Notes: generated from the letters alone by a model not told the origin. A stretch of DNA of 64,000 bases from Symbiodinium natans (GCA_905221605.1 CAJNDS010002101.1:65001-129000), one strand, 5' to 3'. Positions 29,080 to 41,686 are shown, counted from the first letter of the stretch. A program made the numbers and translations.

Positions 29080-29084
29080 ATCCG
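29080..29084 (+). repeat. Target site duplication, right copy (ATCCG)
   Basis: Second copy of ATCCG; the array sequence resumes at TGTCTCTTG. Confidence 0.95.
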
Positions 29085-30971
29085 TGTCTCTTGTGATTTC
29101 TTCAATTCCTATCTCTGCAGATTCTTCAAAATGGAAGGCGGACTTCTTCCTCCAACCAAAAGCGACCTTCTCAAAAAGAAGACAAGAGACGAACATCAAT
29201 CACCGGAACCTGACTCCTAATCTCCTGTGTTTCCTTGCCTCTTTCCTCGCTATTCTCTCTTCCTTTCTTCTCTCCCGGTGCTTACATTCCCATCAACATG
29301 AAAATTGAGGGGGCAGCGCATCCCTTTCCTTTCCCCATCAAAGAAAGGCTGCCTTCCTATCCGCGTATGTTCTTCCCTCTTCCTTCCGAAAAGACTATAA
29401 GAGGTAGGGGTAAACAGAATGAAAGAGGAGTCTCCTGTTGCTTTCCGACTACCTTCTCACCACAAAAAGGAACCTTCCCACTCTTCCCTACTTTCTTTCT
29501 TTTATCTTTTTGCACTTTACGTTTCCCGCTGAGAAAATGAGACGTTTCCCACTGAGAAAAAGAGACAATGATGACAATAAGGAAAAAAGATCACCTGCCT
29601 GTATTTTCAGACCTGTCCGCTGCATCTTTTCCCTTTACATCGCAGATTGAAGGAAAGCAAAAAAAGGGAAGAATCCCTTTCCCTACCTTTCCCAGTTCAT
29701 TCCTTGTGCTTTCCATGTTCTTTGGAATTGCTTTGTTCTTCAGCAAGGAAAAGCGCAACTTCCCTCTCAATTTCATGTTTCCATTTCTCCGATGTCTTTT
29801 TCATTCAAGAAGCAAGCGGAGGGGCTGCCTCCTGTGTTTCCTTGCCTCTTTCCTCGCTATTCTCTTTTCCTTTCTCTTCTCTCTTGGTGCTTACATTCTT
29901 ATGAAAAACGTGAAAGTTGTGGGGGCATCCCTTTCGCTTTCTCTCTTCTGGGGAAATTCCCAATTGCAGGGGGCTCTCTCTCCTTGTCTGTCTTCTTTTC
30001 TCATACATAGGGAAAGGAGAAAGAAGATGAAGAACTAGGAAAGAATCATTTCCACACATTCCTCTATTCCTACTGTCCGGAGATTGGCAAGCTTTCGGAA
30101 GCTCTGGTCTCTAGTCACGCCTGACCAAAGTCAACTTCCCGTGCGTGAGGGCCATATGTGAGGGGCCAGGAGGGGGGCAGAAAGTCCGGAATATGGTAGT
30201 GTTTCGAGTTTCAAAATCGTTTCCATAGTTTCAAATTAGTCTCAAGTCAGTTTCAAACTAGTTTCAAAATCCAGTTGAAATATCGCTGTTAAGGAGGAGC
30301 TGCAATTTCTGTCCGCGCTTGTTGAAAACCAGAACCTCTAGAGATTCCTGCATTTTTTGCAATTGCGCGTAGAAAAACGCAGTTTCCCCTTAACAACGAA
30401 TTCGCAACTGGATTTTGAAACTGTTTTGCAACTAGTCTGAAACTACAGAAACGAATTTGAAACTTGAAGAACGCAGCATTTCTGCTCCCTGGCGCTTGGC
30501 CACGCCCAAGCAAGAGGAGGCTAGAAGCCGCGGCTCGCGAAACCAGCAACAACTCTTGCCAAGGCAGCCACGCAATCACAAGTCAGTAAATTATCTTGTC
30601 TGAGACTGTGTCTCTTCTGAGTTGTTCTATTCCTTTCTCTGCATCCTTTCTTCTTCTCACTTGTCCTTTCACTTTTCTTTTGTCTCTTCTCACTCCAACC
30701 AAAAGGGAAATCGCAAGGGAGTCATATAGGGAAAGGAGACAACGTGAAGAAATAAGAAAGAATCATTTCCATATTGTCCCCTATTCCTGTCTCTAAATCT
30801 GCAGATTTTTCAGAATGGAAGGAGGGCTTCTTTCTCCCTCTCACTTTTCCTTTCGCTTTTCTTTATATTTTCTCACTCCAACCAAGCAGACAAGGGAGAG
30901 GGGTGAGAGATAGAACGCCCTTTACCTTCTCAAAACATAGAGAGGTGACGAAAATCAATCACGGAAACCTA
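29085..30971 (+). repeat. CT-rich tandem unit 2, right part
   Basis: Continues unit 2 after the insertion. Period to unit 3 is 2249 bp (29080 to 31329). Includes the 258 bp inverted-repeat module at 30207-30464. Confidence 0.85.
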
Positions 30972-33900
30972 TCCTGCCTTCCTTCCTCTTTGTCTTTGGT
31001 TCGGAAAAGAAAGGAACGGCTACCAGCCTCCCTCCCGACTTACATCTTTACATTCTCTTGTTTCGTCCTGCTCAACCGGAAAGAAGGTCTGCCTCCAGTC
31101 TTTCCTCGCCTCCCTGCTCACTATTATGAGTTCCTTTCTCTTCTCTTCTGTTGCTTACATTCTTCTCAAAAGTGTGAAAGGTGCGGGGGACATCCCTTTC
31201 ACTTTGTCTCTTCTGGGGAAATTCCCAATTGCAGGAGGCTCTCTCTCCTTGTCTTTGTTCTGTGTTCATATAGGGAATGAAGATAGAAGATGAATAAATA
31301 AGAAAGAATCAAGTCTATAATGTCCTCTATCCGTGTCTCTTGTGATTTCTTCAATTCCTATCTCTGCAGATTCTTCAAAATGGAAGGCGGACTTCTTCCT
31401 CCAACCAAAAGCGACCTTCTCAAAAAGAAGACAAGAGACGAACATCAATCACCGGAACCTGACTCCTAATCTCATGTGTTTCCTTGCCTCTTTCCTCGCT
31501 ATTCTCTCTTCCTTTCTTCTCTCCTGGTGCTTACATTCTTATCAACATGAAAATTGAGGGGGCAGTGCATCCCTTTCCTTTTCCCCATCAAAGAAAGGCT
31601 GCCTTCCTATCCGCGTATGTTCTTCCCTCTTGCTTCCCAAAAAGACTATAAGAGGTAGGGATAAACAGAATGAAAGAGGAGTCTCCTGTTGCTTTCCGAC
31701 TACCTTCTCACCACAAAAAGGAACCTTCCAACTCTTCCCTACTTTCTTTCTTTTATCTTTTTGCACTTTACGTTTCCCGCTGAGAAAATGAGACGTTTCC
31801 CACTGAGAAAAAGAGACAATGATGACAATAAGGAAAAAAGATCACCTGCCTGTATTTTCAGACCTGTCCGCTGCATCTTTCCCTTTACATCGCAGATTGA
31901 AGGAAAGCAAAAAAGTCAGAGGGAAGAATCCCTTTCCCTACCTTTCCCAGTACATTCCTTGTGCTTTCCATGTTCTTTGGAATTGCTTTGTTCTTCAGCA
32001 AGGAAAAGCGCAACTTCCCTCTCAATTTCATGTTTCCATTTCTCCGATGTCTTTTTCATTCAAGAAGCAAGCGGAGGGGCTGCCTCCTGTGTTTCCTTGC
32101 CTCTTTCCTCGCTATTCTCTTTTCCTTTCTCTTCTCTTTTGGTGCTTACATTCTTCTCAAAAACGTGAAAGTTGCGGGGGCATCCCTTTCGCTTTCTCTT
32201 CTGGGGAAAAATTGCAGGGGGCTCTCTCCTTGTCTGTCTTCTTTTCTCATACATAGGGAAAGGAGAAAGAAGATGAAGAACTAGGAAAGAATCATTTCCA
32301 CACATTCCTCTATTCCTACTGTCCGGAGATTGGCAAGCTTTCGGAAGCTCTGGTCTCTAGTCACGCCTGACCAAAGTCAACTTCCCGTGCGTGAGGGCCA
32401 TATGTGAGGGGCCAGGAGGGGGGCAGAAAGTCCGGAATATGGTAGTGTTTCGAGTTTCAAAATCGTTTCCATAGTTTCAAATTAGTCTCAAGTCAGTTTC
32501 AAACTAGTTTCAAAATCCAGTTGAAATATCGCTGTTAAGGAGGAGCTGCAATTTCTGTCCGCGCTTGTTGAAAACCAGAACTTCTGCATGTTTTGCAATT
32601 GCGCGTAGAAAAACGCAGTTTCCCCTTAACAACGATTTTGCAACTGGATTTTGAAACTATTTTGCAACTAGTCTGAAACTACAGAAACGAATTTGAAACT
32701 TGAAAAACGCAGCATTTCTGCTCCCTGGCGCTTGGCCACGCCCAAGCAAGAGGAGGCCAGAAGCTGCGGCTCGCGAAACACGCCTGGATCGAAAAGTGCA
32801 CCTCCGACTTTCTTCCCAAAAGCCATTCCAGCAACAACTCTTGCCAAGGCAGCCACGCAATCACAAGTCAGCAAATTATCTTGTCTGAGACTGTGTCTCT
32901 TCTGAGTTTTTCTATTCCTATCTCTGCGTCCTTTCTCCTTCTCACTTTTCCTTTCACTTTTCTTTTGTCTCTTCTCACTCCAACCAAAAGGGAAATCGCA
33001 AGGGAGTCATATAGGGAAAGGAGACAACGTGAAGAAATAAGAAAGAATCATTTCCATATTGTCCCCTATTCCTGTCTCTAAATCTGTAGATTTTTCAGAA
33101 TGGAAGGAGGGCTTCTTTCTCCCTCTCACTTTTCCTTTCGCTTTTCTTTATATTTTCTCACTCCAACCAAAAAGACAAGGGAGAGAGGTGGGAGATATAA
33201 AGCCCTTTACCTTCCCAAAACAGAGAAAAGTGACGAGAATCAATCAGGGAAACCTGGCTCCTAATCTCCTCGGTTTCCGCTCTTTCCTCGTTATTCTCTC
33301 TTCCTTTCTTCTCTGCTGGCGCTTGCATTCTTATCAAAATATGAAAGTTGCGGGGGCATCCCTTTCACTTTCTCCCTTCTACGGGCACTTCACTCCTTTT
33401 TTCCCACTATCTTCTTCGATCTTCCTTCCGAAAAAATTCGAAAAGGAAGCGATAGACCAGGGTGAAGGAGCAGTTTCCATCTTCGTTCCCGGCACCTTCT
33501 TATTCGTTCTTCTCTCTTATTATCTCTTTGTTTCTTTTCTTCCGCCCAAAACAGGAATTGCCGCAGGGCTCTCTCTCCTAATCTTTCTTCTTTACTCATA
33601 TGGGAATGATAAAGAAGAAGAAATGAGAAAGAATCATGAGCTCTTCTTTTCGTATCTCTTCAGCATTTTCAGCATGGAAGGCGGGCCAGAGGCGAGAGAG
33701 TGCAAAGGGAAGAGACGCGAGAGATCAATGGGGACAAGCGAAGGGACGTGCGGGGAAAGGAGGGACAGCCCGGTCGAGACAAGCTCCCGAGAACCTGCGT
33801 GCAGGCAGGTGATCTTTCTTCACTTATCTTCATCATTGTCTCATTTTCTTAGTGGGAAACGTAGAATGCAAACAAGATAAAAGAAAGTCAAGGGAAGAAA
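30972..33900 (+). repeat. CT-rich tandem unit 3 and diverged continuation
   Basis: Matches units 1 and 2 up to about 33250 with small indels (a 47 bp addition near 32785). It then continues as a diverged subrepeat, the same as 45020-45670 in block 2. Confidence 0.8.
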
Positions 33901-33904
33901 GAGA

Positions 33905-34610
33905 AGGGTTCCTTTTTGTGGTGAGAAGGTAGTCGGAAAGCAAAAGGAGACTCCTCTTTCATTCTGTTTATCCCTGCCTCTTATAGTCTTTTTCGGAAGG
34001 AAGAGAAAAGAAAATATGCGGATAGGAAGGGAACCTTTCTTCGATGGGAAAAGTGAAAGAAATGCCCCCGCACCTGTCACACAAAGCAACAGAAGAGAAA
34101 AGAAAGGAAGTTAGAACAGTGCAGAAGGAGGCGAGGAAACACTAGAGGCCGCCCTTCTTCTGTCCGTTTGAGCGTGACGAAACAAAAGAAATGGAAAGAT
34201 GAAAGTCGGGAGGGGGGCTGGTAGCTGTTCCTTTCTTTTCCGAACCAGGATTCCAGGATAGCGAAGGAAATAGTAGGGAAAGGCCCTCTTTCTTCTTTCG
34301 TGTTTATTTATGTCTGCACTGTGCAAAGAAAAGAAGGCGGGGACAGGCCGTTTAGAAATGAAAGCAGGCGATCTTTTCATCCATTTTGGTCACCTTTCTA
34401 TTTATTGAGCTGTAAGGGGCTCTCTATCTCTCACCTCTCTCCCTTGTCTTCTCCCTTCTGCTTGGAGTGAGAAAAGAAAAGTGAAAGGAAAAGTGAGAGG
34501 GAAAATGAAGCCCTCCTTCCATTCTGAAAAATCAGCAGAGATAGGAATAGAAGAACTCCGAAGATAGGAACACAGGAACGTCTGCACATGATTCTTTCTT
34601 TTTCCTCCTT
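33905..34610 (-). repeat. Inverted terminal segment of block 1
   Basis: Subrepeat sequence in the opposite orientation, starting at TTTTTGTGGTGAGAAGGTAG. The same inversion occurs at 45672-46380 in block 2, so it predates the duplication. Confidence 0.75.
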
Positions 34611-34853
34611 TTCTTTCTAGATTCTGGGTTTAGGAGTTAGAGTTTAGGAAATACGGTATAGAGTTTCTTGTGTAGGGTTTTAGAGTGTACGAATTTGTGG
34701 TCAGGGTTCCGGGCTTAGGGTCTGAGATTGCAAGAGCCAAAACATTTATCAGTCCGAAATGAGTTGTCTAAGTGCGCATATGCGTGAGACGTTGTTGGAG
34801 AAGTAGCTGGGTTGTCTTGGATATGCTAAAATTGATTAATAATCCCAGGCGGT

Positions 34854-34886
34854 AGCTTCTAAATAGACCCTATTTTGCTCAGCCAC
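34854..34886. repeat. Right terminal inverted repeat of block 1
   Basis: AGCTTCTAAATAGACCCTAT followed by TTTGCTCAGCCAC, the inverted counterpart of 13258-13286, then a G-run. Confidence 0.7.
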
Positions 34887-35064
34887 GGGGGGGGGGGTAG
34901 GGGGGGGGGGGTTAAAGGGGGGGGGGAAAAAGGGGGGGGGTAGGGGGGCGGGGCAGGGGGCTACTGCTGAGGGCGCCCCTACCCCCTGTGCTGAACCGCC
35001 TGTTTAGGGGTGGCGCGGTCCACGAAAAAGTTGTGCACCGACCCCCCCCCCCCCCCCCCCCCCC
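34887..35064. repeat. G-rich and C-rich homopolymer tracts
   Basis: Several G-runs of 9-12 (34887-34950) and a 23-C run (35042-35064). Possible quadruplex-forming DNA. Confidence 0.8.
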
Positions 35065-35147
35065 TCCTCCCTTTTACCGCATTTGGGAGGAGGGAAAAAA
35101 GGAATTTCACCTCCTCAAACCCATCCAACACGCTGCCAGGGTCGGCG

Positions 35148-35226
35148 GACCCCTAACCCCTAACCCCTAAACCCTAACCCCTAAACCCCAAGCCCTAAAC
35201 CCTAAACCCGAAACGCTAAACCCTAG
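35148..35226 (-). repeat. Interstitial telomeric array (CCCTAAA / CCCCTAA)
   Basis: About 11 units; the first are CCCCTAA. Confidence 0.9.
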
Positions 35227-35297
35227 AGAGGCCATGGGCGCCGTGCCTGCCTTGCTCGCCTCGCTCGAGGAGCACCGGCGCCCGGGCAGCAGCTGGG
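35227..35297 (+). CDS. Exon-like island, armadillo-like reading
   Basis: The forward strand reads EAMGAVPALLASLEEHRRPG between CCCTAG and a GGTT junction inside the next array. G-A-V-P-A-L-L-x-x-L resembles the start of an armadillo repeat helix, but one helix is not diagnostic. The reverse strand is open too. Confidence 0.28.
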
Positions 35298-35299
35298 GT

Positions 35300-35780
35300 T
35301 CTGGGGTTTAGGGTTTAGGGTTCAGGGTTTAGGGTTTAGGGTTTAGGGTTTAGGGTTTATGGTTTTTGGGGTTTAGGGGTTTAGGTGTTTGGAGTTTGGG
35401 GTTTAGGGTTGAGGGCTTAGGGGTTTAGAGGTGGGGGGTAAGGGTTTGAGTTTTAGGGTTTGGGGTTTTGGTTTTAGGATTTAGGGTTTAGGGGTTTAGG
35501 GTTGAGGGGTTTGGGGTTTTCGGGTTTAAGGGTTTTGGGTTTTTGGGTTTTGGGGTTTTTGAGGGTCTTGAGGGTTTTGGAGTTTTTGAAAGGTTTTGAA
35601 GGTGTTGGGGTTTTAGGGTTGTTGAGGGTTTTCAGGGTTTGGGGTTTTAGGGTTTTCAGGTTTTAGGATTGTAGGGCTCAAGGATTTGCAGGGATTTAGG
35701 GTCCTTGTGGGGCTTTGAGGGCTTATTCGGGCTAGGGGTTTAGAGTTCAGGCTTTAAGGTTTCAGGGTCTAGGGGGAGTC
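35300..35780 (+). repeat. Long degenerate telomeric array
   Basis: Starts as TTTAGGG and decays into TTTTGGGG and GGTTTTGAGG-type variants over nearly 500 bp. Confidence 0.88.
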
Positions 35781-36002
35781 CACCGGTTCAGTTTGGGTTT
35801 AGCAGCGACGCCGACTGGGTAGCCCACAAGGGCAACATCCCACGCGCAGCATCCCTGCGATCGCAGCCCCAAGGAAGCTCCCGAACGATTGCCCTCTGAG
35901 CTGGGCTCTGATTCGCCTCCGATCCATGCCAAGTCAGTCATGGAACGAAGTGGTGTTGGACGCGTTCGACATCTTTCTGTGAGGGTCCTCGGGGGTTTCG
36001 GG

Positions 36003-36060
36003 CTTGGGGCTTAGGGTTTAGGGTTTAGGATTTAGGGTTTAGGGTTTAGGGTTTAGGGTA
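36003..36060 (+). repeat. Interstitial telomeric array (TTTAGGG)n
   Basis: Eight units. Confidence 0.92.
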
Positions 36061-36137
36061 ATTTTCGGTTTATGCAGGGTGTAGGGGGTAAGGTGTTCGG
36101 TGCCTGAGCAGGTGGACTTGAGATGCTGAACACCCGA

Positions 36138-36350
36138 AGCCCTAAACCCTAATTAGACCCCGAACACCCGAATGCAACCCTAAACACTTTGAACCCTAAA
36201 CCCTGAACCCTAAAACGCCCCAACAAGCCCCTCAAAGAAGCTCCTCAAAACCGCCCCGAGGCGCGTGCGCCAAGTTCAGAAACCTAACCCCTAAACCCTA
36301 AACCCTAAACCCTAAACCCCAAACCCTAAACCCTAAACCCTAAACCCTCT
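36138..36350 (-). repeat. Interstitial telomeric arrays (CCCTAAA)n
   Basis: Two runs (36138-36215 and 36285-36350) separated by 70 bp of unique sequence. Confidence 0.9.
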
Positions 36351-36404
36351 CTACCTATGTATATTTAAACCTTAATGGGGTCGTGTTCTGATTATGAGTT
36401 TTTG

Positions 36405-36482
36405 GGGTTTTTAGGATTTAGGATTTAGGATTTAGGATTTAGGGTTTAGGATTTAGGATTTAGGATTTAGGATTTAGGATTC
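36405..36482 (+). repeat. Homogenised variant array (ATTTAGG)n
   Basis: Ten or so successive ATTTAGG units, where the standard unit would be GTTTAGG. Confidence 0.9.
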
Positions 36483-36483
36483 A

Positions 36484-36966
36484 GGGGCCTCTCTGGGGAG
36501 GCCCGGCTTCGTAATTTAGTATTCGGGTGAGGCTCGGATTCGTAATTTAGTATTCCGGGGAGGCCCGGCTTCGGAATTTAGTATTCCGGGGAGGCCCGGC
36601 TTCGTAATTTAGTACTCCGGGGAGGCCCGGCTTCGTAATTTAGTATTCCGGGGAGGCCCGGCTTCGTAATTTAGTATTCCGGGGAGGCCCGGCTTCGTAA
36701 TTTAGTATTCCGGGGAGGCCCGGCTTCGTTATTTAATATTCCGGGGAGGCCCGGCTTCGTAATTTAGTATTCCGGGGAGGCCCGGCTTCGTAATTTAGTA
36801 TTCCGGGGAGGCCCGGCTTCGTAATTTAGTATTCCGGGGAGGCCCGCATAATTTAGTATTCCGGGGAGGCCCGGCTTCGTAATTTAGTATTCCGGGGAAG
36901 CCCGGCTTCGCAATATAGTATTCCGGGGAGGCCCGGCTTCGTAATATAGTATTCCGGGGAGGCCCG
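36484..36966 (+). repeat. 31-bp tandem array
   Basis: About 15 copies of a 31 bp unit combining CCGGGGAGGCCCGGCTTCGT with AATTTAGTATT. It starts directly at the end of the ATTTAGG array. Confidence 0.93.
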
Positions 36967-36989
36967 GGGACTTGCTTCCTCTTGGCTGG

Positions 36990-37740
36990 GAGGGGCCGTT
37001 TTGGTCAAAAATCCAGAAAACGAGAGCCCACCCGGGACCGTCGATTTCAGTACTAAAAAATCACATTTTAAATAGGGACCCTGGCCGATCCTGGGGTACC
37101 CCTCATTTGGGGTGTTTTTGGAGGCAAACTTTCCCTCTCAAGGGGGGGTCGGAGTTTGAGGCAAGGGGGGGTCTCCGAAGACTATTTTGCCTTTAAAATT
37201 GAAAAATACCACCCCCCCTTGACCAAAACTAGGCTGTGAAAAGGTCGCGGGGGCGGCCCTTCATCAGCATTGAAGCTTAAAAACACTGAAAAACATTGAA
37301 AAACCTTAAAAAACATTGAAAAACTCTGAAAAACCTTGAAAAACCTTGAAAAACTTGCAATCCTGAGGTGAAAGCTCCGTTTTGGTCAAAAAACCCAGAA
37401 AACGAGAGCCCACACAGAACCGTCGATTTCAGTACTAAAAAATCACATTTTTAAAAGGGACCCGGGCCGATCCTGGGGTCCCCCTCATTTGGGGTGTTTT
37501 TAGAGGCAAACTTTCCCTCTCAAGGGGGGTCGGAGTTTGAGGCAAGGGGGGTCTCCGAAGACTATTTTGCCTTTAAAATTGAAAAATGCCGCCCCCCCTT
37601 GACCGAAACTAGGCTGTGAAAAGGTCGCGGGGGCGGCCCTTCATCAGAACTGAGGCTTAAAATCCCTGAAAAACATTGAAAAACCTCAAAAAAACACTGA
37701 AAAACTCAACCGGTGAAGGCTCGGTTTTGGTCAAAAAATC
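36990..37740 (+). repeat. Tandem repeat of about 0.34-0.38 kb, 2+ copies
   Basis: TTTTGGTCAAAA begins copies at 36997, 37378 and 37722. Each copy shares CTCCGAAGACTATTTTGCCT and ends in a run of 11-12 bp CTTGAAAAAC / CATTGAAAAAC units. Confidence 0.85.
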
Positions 37741-37854
37741 CAGAAAACCGACGCGGCTGTGTATTATCCGTGTGCCGAATTGACTAGACGGTGCCGAATC
37801 GAGAAAGAATGTTGCGAGCTAAATGATCAACTAAAGTAAGAAAGAAGATATGTA

Positions 37855-37954
37855 NNNNNNNNNNNNNNNNNNNNNNNNNNNNNNNNNNNNNNNNNNNNNN
37901 NNNNNNNNNNNNNNNNNNNNNNNNNNNNNNNNNNNNNNNNNNNNNNNNNNNNNN
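37855..37954. other. Assembly gap, exactly 100 N
   Basis: A round-number N-run, so the true gap size is unknown. It sits where the left half of block 2's palindromic minisatellite should be. Confidence 0.98.
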
Positions 37955-38657
37955 TTTAATAATTTTAATAATTTTAATTTTCCGGGAGCCTGTCAGGGCA
38001 GAAATTAATAATTTTAATAATTAATATTTATAATATTTTTTCTAATTTTAATTTTCAGGGAGCCTCTCAGGGCAGAAAATAATAATTTTTAATAATTTTA
38101 ATAATTTTAATAATTTTAATAATTTTAATAATTTTAATAATTTTAATTTTCGGGGAGCCTCTCAGGGCAGAAATTAATAATTTAAATAATTTTAATAATT
38201 TTAATATTTTTAATTTTCCGGGAGCCTCTCAGGGCAGAAATTAATAATTTTAATAATTTTAATAATTTTAATAATTTTAATAATTTTAATAATTTTAATT
38301 TTCCGGGAGCCTGTCAGGGCAGAAATTAATAATTTTAATATTTTTTTATTATTTTTTCTAATTTTAATTTTCAGGGAGCCCCTCAGGGCAGAAAATAATA
38401 ATTTTAATAATTTTAATAATTTTAATAATTTTAATAATTTTAATAATTTTAATAATTCTAATTTTCCGGGAGCCTCTCAGGGCAGAAATTAATAATTTTA
38501 ATAATTTTAATAATTTTAATAATTTTAATAATTTTAATAATTTTAATAATTTTAATAATTTTAATTTTCCGGGAGCCTCCCAGGGCAGAAATTAATATTT
38601 TTAATAATTTTAATAATTTTAATAATTTTAATAATTTTAATAATTTTAATAATTTTA
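37955..38657 (-). repeat. AT-rich minisatellite, block 2 (only the inverted half)
   Basis: Carries the CCGGGAGCCTCTCAGGGCAG orientation only. The opposite-orientation half seen in block 1 is missing and presumably lies in the gap. Confidence 0.9.
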
Positions 38658-38893
38658 AATGTACTCTTTTAGCTTAGAATCAGTAAAAACTGAAAATTTG
38701 CTCAAAGAATCCTACAACATAATAAAAAATCGCAAAAATTGACCAATTTTGGGGGCCCGTGTAGTATAAAATCAAATAAAAAACGGTACGTGAGAATGCC
38801 TTCAGATGCAGGAGAAAAGAGTACCCAGAAACCGCGGTATCATCTCCAAAAAATGACAAAAACACACCGTACTCTCCTACGCGATCCTACGCG

Positions 38894-41686
38894 CTATCCT
38901 GCATTCCTTCCTCTTTGTCTTTGGTTCGGAAAAGAAAGGAACGGCTACCAGCCTCCCTCCCGACTTACATCTTTACATTCTCTTGTTTCGTCCTGCTCAA
39001 CCGGAAAGCAGGTCTGCCTCCAGTCTTTCCTCGCCTCCCTGCTCACTATTATGAGTTCCTTTCTCTTCTCTTCTGTTGCTTACATTCTTCTCAAAAGTGT
39101 GAAAGGTGCGGGGGACATCCCTTTCACTTTGTCTCTTCTTGGGAAATTCCCAATTGCAGGAGGCTCTCTCTCCTTGTCTTTGTTCTGTGTTCATATAGGG
39201 AATGAAGATAGAAGATGAATAAATAAAACAGAATCAAGTCTATAATGTCCTCTATCCGTGTCTCTTGTGATTTCCTCAATTCCTATCTCTGCAGATTCTT
39301 CAAAATGGAAGGCGGACTTCTTCCTCCAACCAAAAGCGACCTTCTCAAAAAGAAGACAAGAGACGAACATCAATCACCGGAACCTGACTCCTAATCTCAT
39401 GTGTTTCCTTGCCTCTTTCCTCGCTATTCTCTCTTCCTTTCTTCTCTACCGGTGCTTACATTCCCATCAACATGAAAATTGAGGGGGCAGCGCATCCCTT
39501 TCCTTTCCCCATCAAAGAAAGGCTGCCTTCCTATCCGCGTATGTTCTTCCCTCTTCCTTCCGAAAAGACTATAAGAGGTAGGTGTAAACAGAATGAAAGA
39601 GGAGTCTCCTGTTGCTTTCCGACTACCTTCTCACCACAAAAAGGAACCTTCCCACTCTTCCCTACTTTCTTTCTTTTATCTTTTTGCACTTTACGTTTCC
39701 CGCTGAGAAAATGAGACGTTTCCCACTGAGAAAAAGAGACAATGATGACAATAAGGAAAAAAGATCACCTGCCTGTATTTTCAGACCTGTCCGCTGCATC
39801 TTTTCCCTTTACATCGCAGATTGAAGGAAAGCAAAAAAAGGGAAGAATCCCTTTCCCTACCTTTCCCAGTTCATTCCTTGTGCTTTCCATGTTCTTTGGA
39901 ATTGCTTTGTTCTTCAGCAAGGAAAAGCGCAACTTCCCTCTCAATTTCATGTTTCCATTTCTCCGATGTCTTTTTCATTCAAGAAGCAAGCGGAGGGGCT
40001 GCCTCCTGTGTTTCCTTGCCTCTTTCCTCGCTATTCTCTTTTCCTTTCTCTTCTCTCTTGGTGCTTACATTCTTATGAAAAACGTGAAAGTTGTGGGGGC
40101 ATCCCTTTCGCTTTCTCTCTTCTGGGGAAATTCCCAATTGCAGGGGGCTCTCTCTCCTTGTCTGTCTTCTTTTCTCATACATAGGGAAAGGAGCAAGAAG
40201 ATGAAGAACTAGGAAAGAATCATTTCCACACATTCCTCTATTCCTACTGTCCGGAGATTGGCAAGCTTTCGGAAGCTCTGGTCTCTAGTCACGCCTGACC
40301 AAAGTCAACTTCCCGTGCGTGAGGGCCATATGTGAGGGGCCAGGAGGGGGGCAGAAAGTCCGGAATATGGTAGTGTTTCGAGTTTCAAAATCGTTTCCAT
40401 AGTTTCAAATTAGTCTCAAGTCAGTTTCAAACGAGTTTCAAAATCCAGTTTATCGCTGCAATTTCTGTCCGCGCTTGTTGAAAACCAGAACCTCTAGAGA
40501 TTCCTGCATTTTTTGCAATTGCGCGTAGAAAAACGCAGTTTCCCCTTAACAACGAATTCGCAACTGGATTTTGAAACTGTTTTGCAACTAGTCTGAAACT
40601 ACAGAAACGAATTTGAAACTTGAAGAACGCAGCATTTCTGCTCCCTGGCGCTTGGCCACGCCCAAGCAAGAGGAGGCTAGAAGCCGCGGCTCGCGAAACC
40701 AGCAACAACTCTTGCCAAGGCAGCCACGCAATCACAAGTCAGTAAATTATCTTGTCTGAGACTGTGTCTCTTCTGAGTTGTTCTATTCCTTTCTCTGCAT
40801 CCTTTCTTCTTCTCACTTGTCCTTTCACTTTTCTTTTGTCTCTTCTCACTCCAACCAAAAGGGAAATCGCAAGGGAGTCATATAGGGAAAGGAGACAACG
40901 TGAAGAAATAAGAAAGAATCATTTCCATATTGTCCCCTATTCCTGTCTCTAAATCTGCAGATTTTTCAGAATGGAAGGAGGGCTTCTTTCTCCCTCTCAC
41001 TTTTCCTTTCGCTTTTCTTTATATTTTCTCACTCCAACCAAGAAGACAAGGGAGAGGGGTGAGAGATAGAACGCCCTTTACCTTCTCAAAACATAGAGAG
41101 GTGACGAAAATCAATCACGGAAACCTATCCTGCCTTCCTTCCTCTTTGTCTTTGGTTCGGAAAAGAAAGGAACGGCTACCAGCCTCCCTCCCGACTTACA
41201 TCTTTACATTCTCTTGTTTCGTCCTGCTCAACCGGAAAGAAGGTCTGCCTCCAGTCTTTCCTCGCCTCCCTGCTCACTATTATGAGTTCCTTTCTCTTCT
41301 CTTCTGTTGCTTACATTCTTCTCAAAAGTGTGAAAGGTGCGGGGGACATCCCTTTCACTTTGTCTCTTCTGGGGAAATTCCCAATTGCAGGAGGCTCTCT
41401 CTCCTTGTCTTTGTTCTGTGTTCATATAGGGAATGAAGGTAGAAGATGAATAAATAAAACAGAATCAAGTCTATAATGTCCTCTATCCGTGTCTCTTGTG
41501 ATTTCTTCAATTCCTATCTCTGCAGATTCTTCAAAATGGAAGGCGGACTTCTTCCTCCAACCAAAAGCGACCTTCTCAAAAAGAAGACAAGAGACGAACA
41601 TCAATCACCGGAACCTGACTCCTAATCTCCTGTGTTTCCTTGCCTCTTTCCTCGCTATTCTCTCTTCCTTTCTTCTTTTTGTGGTG
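38894..41686 (+). repeat. CT-rich units in block 2, forward part
   Basis: A full unit (38894 to about 41130) and the start of a second. The 41477 region matches the unfilled copia target CTCTATCCGTGTCTC. Confidence 0.85.

Larger units (their letters stand above)
13255..34886. mobile_element. Block 1: large TIR-bounded composite repeat (putative giant non-autonomous element)
   Basis: Both ends carry the same sequence in inverted orientation: TGAGCAAAA, two variable bases, then GGGTCTATTTAGAAGCT, at 13258-13286 and 34854-34880. Both ends abut G-runs. The interior is a palindromic AT-rich minisatellite followed by CT-rich tandem units and an inverted terminal segment, without a recognisable transposase. 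Subtracting the nested copia element leaves about 10.7 kb. A second copy ends at 46651. Whether this is a true transposon or an amplified satellite domain is inference. Confidence 0.4.
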
